A DNA stretch of 64,000 nucleotides from Saccharomycopsis fibuligera x Saccharomycopsis cf. fibuligera. Its lineage: Eukaryota > Ascomycota > Saccharomycetes > Ascoideales > Saccharomycopsidaceae. The notes beneath the pieces were generated by a model. The model did not search any database and had not been told where the DNA came from. It saw only the letters and a list, made by a program, of their open reading frames with translations. The first letter of the stretch is position 1, and each line of letters opens with the position of its first letter. Location: the NCBI GenBank assembly GCA_001936135.1, contig CP012811.1, forward strand, positions 1,860,001 through 1,924,000, given 5' to 3'. Of the stretch, positions 63,703 through 64,000 are shown in pieces. The translations under genes were made by a program, and so were the position numbers.

Positions 63703-64000
63703 AGTGAATTATTAGAAACAGTACATATCTATAATTTTTTTTATATTGAAATTTGTGAAAAGGTATCTAAAAGTGGACAAAATAAATTAAAAGGTAATAA
63801 ACAATGATAGTGAGGTAAAAACAAAATAATGTACAAATAATTCAACAGGTTCTAAGGTATAAAGTGTAAAACTGGAAAAAAAATTGGCAACTTATCAAAA
63901 GTTTATAGAGAACTCGACTAGAGACCAGCTCTATCCCAAGTATATCAGACAACTCAATTAAAAAAAGTAAAAAAATAAAAAATAAAAAAACAAAGAAATA

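Larger units (their letters stand above)
61829..64000. other. 2.2-kb upstream region of the glucanase to the window edge
   Basis: No supported gene. Includes a T-tract near 63040-63057, a 16-bp perfect palindrome at 63345-63360 and a 14-bp tandem repeat at 63647-63702. The part near 61830-62100 is the glucanase promoter. Confidence 0.6.

Overview
The window is nuclear DNA of a budding yeast (Saccharomycotina). The case rests on its gene set: Mad1, Mir1, Uap1, Kre9, U2B''-type Msl1, an Ena sodium pump, Mdm38/LETM1, Dut1, Ala1, a Jlp1 dioxygenase, Mtr2, Ash1 and cell-wall mannoproteins. Genes are compact and apparently intron-free, intergenic DNA is AT-rich with long A/T runs, and the tRNA genes look like those of yeast. 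In-frame CTG codons are absent from MIR1, UAP1, ALA1 and JLP1 on reading by eye, although other CTN leucine codons occur there. That hints at a CUG-reassigned (CTG-clade) yeast, but nothing here proves it and no species is assigned.

Layout. 0-9.4 kb: the 3' part of MAD1, then MIR1, UAP1 and KRE9, all on +. 10.4-21 kb: MSL1 (-) with an unusual AT-hook N-terminal half, ENA (+), MDM38/YLH47 (+), DUT1 (-) and a small cysteine-rich secreted protein (-). 21.5-26.7 kb: a decayed LINE-like fragment, tRNA-Ala(AGC), and ALA1, which has two in-frame AUGs. 27-36.6 kb: a large Zn2Cys6 regulator, a JLP1-type dioxygenase and a CaCA cation exchanger. 37.3-41.5 kb: two GPI-type wall proteins. 44.6-50.4 kb: a SUR7-family membrane protein, MTR2 and ASH1. 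50.4-56.5 kb: gene-poor DNA with an intron-containing tRNA-Lys(CUU) and a second LINE-like fragment. 56.5-64 kb: a DAL5/TNA1-family permease, very large AAAAT/ATTTT arrays, and a GH5 exo-glucanase with a long Ser/Ala-rich N-terminus.

Themes. Several genes serve the cell wall and surface (UAP1, KRE9, two GPI proteins, SUR7-like, glucanase). Others handle ions and mitochondria (ENA, exchanger, MIR1, MDM38). DUT1 and ALA1 both look built to give mitochondrial and nuclear/cytosolic isoforms from one locus.

The most unusual signals are: (1) two diverged LINE-like 3' ends sharing a terminal segment of about 71 bp, each lying upstream of a tRNA gene with its 5' side facing that gene; (2) a U2B'' snRNP protein joined to an AT-hook, low-complexity region of about 270 residues; (3) paired pentanucleotide arrays that would both read AUUUU in the sense strand of the flanking convergent genes.
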